Source: an uncultured Clostridia bacterium
Lineage (GTDB): Bacteria; Bacillota; Clostridia; Oscillospirales; Acutalibacteraceae
Length of the DNA: 64,000 bases
Reading direction: 5' to 3'
Assembly: GCA_946183365.1 (NCBI GenBank)
Contig: CAMHAH010000009.1
Coordinates: 53,365 to 117,364 of the forward strand
Shown here: positions 60,844 through 64,000 of the stretch, in pieces
How positions within the stretch are numbered: position 1 is the first letter of the stretch
Layout of the letters: each line of letters starts with the position of its first letter
Notes under the pieces: model-generated
The model's database searches: none
What the model saw: only the letters and a program-made list of their open reading frames with translations
What the model was told of the DNA's origin: nothing
Program-made: the position numbers and the translations under genes

Positions 60844-63800
60844 TTGAAAAGAATCGTGAAAAGCGTGACCGCGTCCTTTATGATAATCGTCGTATTTGCG
60901 TTGAGTATCATAACAGTGCTTGCGGTTGCGTATGATCCCGTGCAGAATGTGTCCTATTCATATTCTGATACAGGAAACTGTACCGTTGATTACGGCGATT
61001 CGATATGGGTCAATGAATACTATACCTATACGCACCGTTACACGGTCAACGGCAAAATTGCAACGTGTTCTTGGTCAACCAATGATTCGCCGTCAAAGGG
61101 CACTTACAAAAACGCTACAAAATATTACCTTTCTAAATCAGCTATGAGGGCAAAAGCCTTTTATTGGCTGTATTTAGATAACGACGCGACGATACCATCC
61201 GCAAGTGCTAAGTACGACAGTTCCTCTAAAACCTATTGGGATGATATTCAAAGCGCGCTTGATGACGCCGGCAATGTCGGCGGCGCCTATGCGTTTGTTC
61301 ATAGCGTTATTGACTATATGCAGCAAGGTGAGGTTAATCCTTATTGTCTTGACGCTTGGAACAATGCGGTCAAGAGGTTTGCCGCTAAGACCGACTATTA
61401 TCCGAATGTTCCTGCTGGATATGAGATTTTTTATTTCTACCCGGAGGGAAAGGCAGCTCAATCTCTGATGTCGTGGGAATCGACGCCAAATGCCTATATC
61501 AAGGTGATCAAGTCGTCTACTGACACATCGGTGACAAGCGGTAATTCCAACTACACGTTCAACGGCATTGAGTATTATGTCTCTAAAAGCAAGACGGATT
61601 TCAATCCGAGCGGATCTAACTATCTCGGTTATATCAAGTTGAACGCAGCCGGTGAAGGTCACTCTAAGGACGGCAGCCGAGCGACGCTTCGCAACCTCTA
61701 TCCGGGCACCTATTACGTCAAGGAAGGTTATGTCCCTAATAATACCGGCTATGAGAAGAACGACACCGTTTACACGGTGACAGTCACGAAGAACCATACG
61801 ACGACAGCACCGCTGGTGTTGCGTGTATCAGATACTCCGAAAACCTGCTACGGCAAGATCGTTAAGGCGTCAACACGACCTGAAATAACCAACGGCGATC
61901 CTGATTACTCAATGGAAGGTATCAGATACTCTTTCTCTAAGAGCAAGACGGTTTTTTCACCCGAGGGCAGTAATTACATCGGATATGTTCAACTGGACGA
62001 GAACGGCGTCGGTTACACCGAGAACGGTAGTCGAAAAACTCTCCGTGAGCTTGCACCGGGTACCTACTATGTGAAAGAGTCCGTTATCCCGGCAGGCTGC
62101 AAATACAAAATGGATAATACCGTTTATACGATGACCTTCACATTTGATAATGACAAAAACCATTTGAAGGTGCTGAATGTCAAGGACGAACCGGAGGGAT
62201 CATCAAGCGCGAAGGTCATCAAAAAATCCTCATGGCCTGAGTTTACAGACGGCAATCCGCTGTATTCCTTTGAGGGCGCGGAGTTCACCTTCTATAAGTC
62301 GCGATCCGACGCTGAGCAGGAGGTCAATCCCTTTACTTCGGTGACAACCGATGAAAACGGCGTGGCGCTCGTCAGCGATATTGAACTGGGAACCTACTAT
62401 GTCAAAGAGACAAAGGCTCCCGAGAACTTTGAGTGTTCTGACGAGATCAAGGAGCTGGTGGTTGATACAGCACAGGAAGAAGCGTATGAGGTCGAGTTTG
62501 AGGACAAGCCCATCACAGCTAACCTGTCTGTTCTGTTGCAGAAGAAGAACGCGACCTCCGGCGAGATCAGCGAAAAGGATATGTCCGGCGCAGAGTACAC
62601 ATTCAAATACTATGCGGATCATATCGACGAGGATCATATCAGCGCTGTTGCTCCTACCCGAACATGGGTGCTGATGACTGACAGCGATAATCTCTGTAAA
62701 TATGACAGCGAGCATTATGTCTATGGCGACGCTCTGTATAAAGACGCTGACGGCAACTATGTCCTTCCTCTCGGTACGCTGACGATTCAGGAGACGAAGG
62801 CGCCTGATGACTTCTATCTTGACGAGACTGTGTACTATCGTCAGATCACAAAGGATCACGCTGAGGACATAAATCAGTTCAATCTTCCTATTTCATCTGA
62901 GTATGAGATACCGCATGTAACTTTCTCGGGTGAAAAGACATGGGATGATGACAACGACCGCGACGGTAAGCGTCCGAAAAGTATTACCTTTGAGCTGTAC
63001 CGCGACGACGAGCTAATCGATTCAGTTACCGTTACAGCAAAAGATGATTGGAAATATGAGTTTTCCGATCTTCCTAAGGGCTACGCTGATCAGTCAGTTG
63101 AAAATCATATCAGCTTTTACCGTTACGAGGTAAAAGAGGGTGCGGTTGAATACTATACAAGCGAATCCTCCGGCGTTGAAGCCGATCCTGAGGACAGCAA
63201 TCATTTGATCTGCGATTATACCAATCATCACACCATCGAGAAAGTGACCGTAAACGGCACTAAGTCATGGGATGATTACAAGGATCAGATGGGTTATCGT
63301 CCTAAAAAGATCAAGGTTATTCTGAACCGCGACGGCGTGAAGCTTGACGAGGTTACCACTTCCGAAGCTGAGGATTGGTCGTATTCGTTCGTGGATCTGT
63401 ACAAGTATCACGACGGCGGTAAGGAATACACCTATACCGTGACGGAAGAACCTGTACCCGGCTACACTTTGAAAGTTGACGGCTATAACATGAAGAACAC
63501 GCTGGATTCCGGTACTGTCACCCTTAACAAGACAGACGAAAACGGCGATCCCATGAAAGATGTAACTTTCTCTCTGTTTACCGAAAGCGGCAAGCCGGTC
63601 AAGTCGTCCTCCAACGGGACTAAGTTCAAATTCTTTAGTCTGTCCGACAATGAGGATGAGGCCGTATATACTACCAACGCGGACGGTCAGATCATCGTGG
63701 AGGATCTGCCTGTCGGTAAATACTACTTCGAGGAAAGTAAGACTGCACTCGGCTTTATTCCGTATGGCGAAAAACTGAGCTTTGAGATCGACGGTGTAAA

Positions 63801-64000
63801 TGACGCCTCTCTGGATGTATCGCTCGATGTTGAAAATACAAAATATGTAAGAGCTACCAACTATCCCGCCGACGTCAAGAAGGTCACTAACTCCGCTTTT
63901 GCTCTGCCGTACTATACCGCAGAGGACGGATGGGTCTATACGCTTGATAACATCAATCTGGCTGAAAAGGTTGACGATACACCTCCTGAGATTCATAAGG
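60844..64000 (+). CDS. Cna-B/SpaA-type repetitive surface protein (partial, runs off window)
   Basis: Open from the TTG at 60844 (AGGAG 8 bases upstream) to the end of the window, 1052 residues visible. The signal peptide (about 1-32) has a hydrophobic core MIIVVFALSIITVLAV. An N-terminal domain of about 180 residues is followed by repeated SpaA/prealbumin-like modules with LYPGTYYVKE, LAPGTYYVKES, LGTYYVKETKAP and LPVGKYYFEESKT, and by Cna-B type modules with GEKTWDDDNDRDGKRPKSI and GTKSWDDYKDQMGYRPKKI. Such modules form intramolecular isopeptide bonds in adhesins and pilins. The C-terminal LPXTG-type anchor would lie beyond the window. The gene sits next to a mobile-element sigma-like gene, suggesting cargo of a conjugative element. 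Confidence 0.85.
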   Translation, partial: MKRIVKSVTASFMIIVVFALSIITVLAVAYDPVQNVSYSYSDTGNCTVDYGDSIWVNEYYTYTHRYTVNGKIATCSWSTNDSPSKGTYKNATKYYLSKSAMRAKAFYWLYLDNDATIPSASAKYDSSSKTYWDDIQSALDDAGNVGGAYAFVHSVIDYMQQGEVNPYCLDAWNNAVKRFAAKTDYYPNVPAGYEIFYFYPEGKAAQSLMSWESTPNAYIKVIKSSTDTSVTSGNSNYTFNGIEYYVSKSKTDFNPSGSNYLGYIKLNAAGEGHSKDGSRATLRNLYPGTYYVKEGYVPNNTGYEKNDTVYTVTVTKNHTTTAPLVLRVSDTPKTCYGKIVKASTRPEITNGDPDYSMEGIRYSFSKSKTVFSPEGSNYIGYVQLDENGVGYTENGSRKTLRELAPGTYYVKESVIPAGCKYKMDNTVYTMTFTFDNDKNHLKVLNVKDEPEGSSSAKVIKKSSWPEFTDGNPLYSFEGAEFTFYKSRSDAEQEVNPFTSVTTDENGVALVSDIELGTYYVKETKAPENFECSDEIKELVVDTAQEEAYEVEFEDKPITANLSVLLQKKNATSGEISEKDMSGAEYTFKYYADHIDEDHISAVAPTRTWVLMTDSDNLCKYDSEHYVYGDALYKDADGNYVLPLGTLTIQETKAPDDFYLDETVYYRQITKDHAEDINQFNLPISSEYEIPHVTFSGEKTWDDDNDRDGKRPKSITFELYRDDELIDSVTVTAKDDWKYEFSDLPKGYADQSVENHISFYRYEVKEGAVEYYTSESSGVEADPEDSNHLICDYTNHHTIEKVTVNGTKSWDDYKDQMGYRPKKIKVILNRDGVKLDEVTTSEAEDWSYSFVDLYKYHDGGKEYTYTVTEEPVPGYTLKVDGYNMKNTLDSGTVTLNKTDENGDPMKDVTFSLFTESGKPVKSSSNGTKFKFFSLSDNEDEAVYTTNADGQIIVEDLPVGKYYFEESKTALGFIPYGEKLSFEIDGVNDASLDVSLDVENTKYVRATNYPADVKKVTNSAFALPYYTAEDGWVYTLDNINLAEKVDDTPPEIHK

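Noticed and set aside
61174..63996. Long minus-strand frames opposite the Cna-B/SpaA gene
   Set aside because: The plus-strand frame is open throughout with clear domain repeats; the minus frames have no ribosome sites or recognisable motifs.

Overview
The window reads as the chromosome of a Gram-positive anaerobe of the Ruminococcaceae/Oscillospiraceae type, most likely a gut or rumen Ruminococcus. The evidence is a clostridial-style core (RNase J, GdpP, L9, DnaB, TilS, Hpt, FtsH, UvrA), two secreted proteins with type I dockerins, a CotJC remnant, and ATG/GTG/TTG starts behind AGGAGG-type ribosome binding sites. Species is not claimed.

Layout. 1-11882: housekeeping genes on the + strand. 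12007-13894: XRE/AbrB regulator plus a two-gene ABC exporter, ending inside a small inverted-repeat element (MITE). 14116-16213: a HAD phosphatase and a C39-like lipoprotein, transcribed divergently. 16285-26532: a phosphorelay cluster. It holds an operon of a PAS hybrid kinase, an amino-acid-permease/histidine-kinase fusion and a free HPt protein, with a divergent EvgS-like hybrid kinase beside it and no DNA-binding response regulator. 26568-28839: a second MITE, a PD-(D/E)XK-like nuclease, two tRNA-Leu genes and an LEA-like repeat protein. 29037-34732: a SNF2 ATPase followed by a dockerin-bearing cysteine-protease-like protein. 34884-35592: broken cotJC and IS91-type transposase remnants.

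35785-57960 is the most unusual part: about 22 kb, all on the + strand, mostly overlapping or closely spaced, closed by a strong terminator at 58001. In order it encodes a LytS-type sensor kinase, a response regulator with an XRE output domain, a 7-TM protein, a PrsW-like intramembrane protease, four tandem paralogous multi-pass envelope proteins of about 750-765 aa, a membrane-anchored beta-helix protein, a 1558-aa relative of the four paralogs, a STAS anti-anti-sigma factor and a transmembrane SpoIIE-type phosphatase with a fused RsbW-like ATPase. The paralogs share a roughly 65-residue module with a GNLNEGG...LGYKTT...AITD pattern that resembles MABP/VPS62 beta-prism repeats. I infer an undescribed cell-envelope system under two-component, proteolytic and partner-switch control.

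58249-64000: a secreted dockerin/transglutaminase-like protein on the minus strand, then what looks like the edge of a mobile element. This edge has a candidate small RNA, a frameshifted sigma-like gene, about 540 nt of structured non-coding DNA, and the start of a large Cna-B/SpaA-type surface protein that runs off the window.
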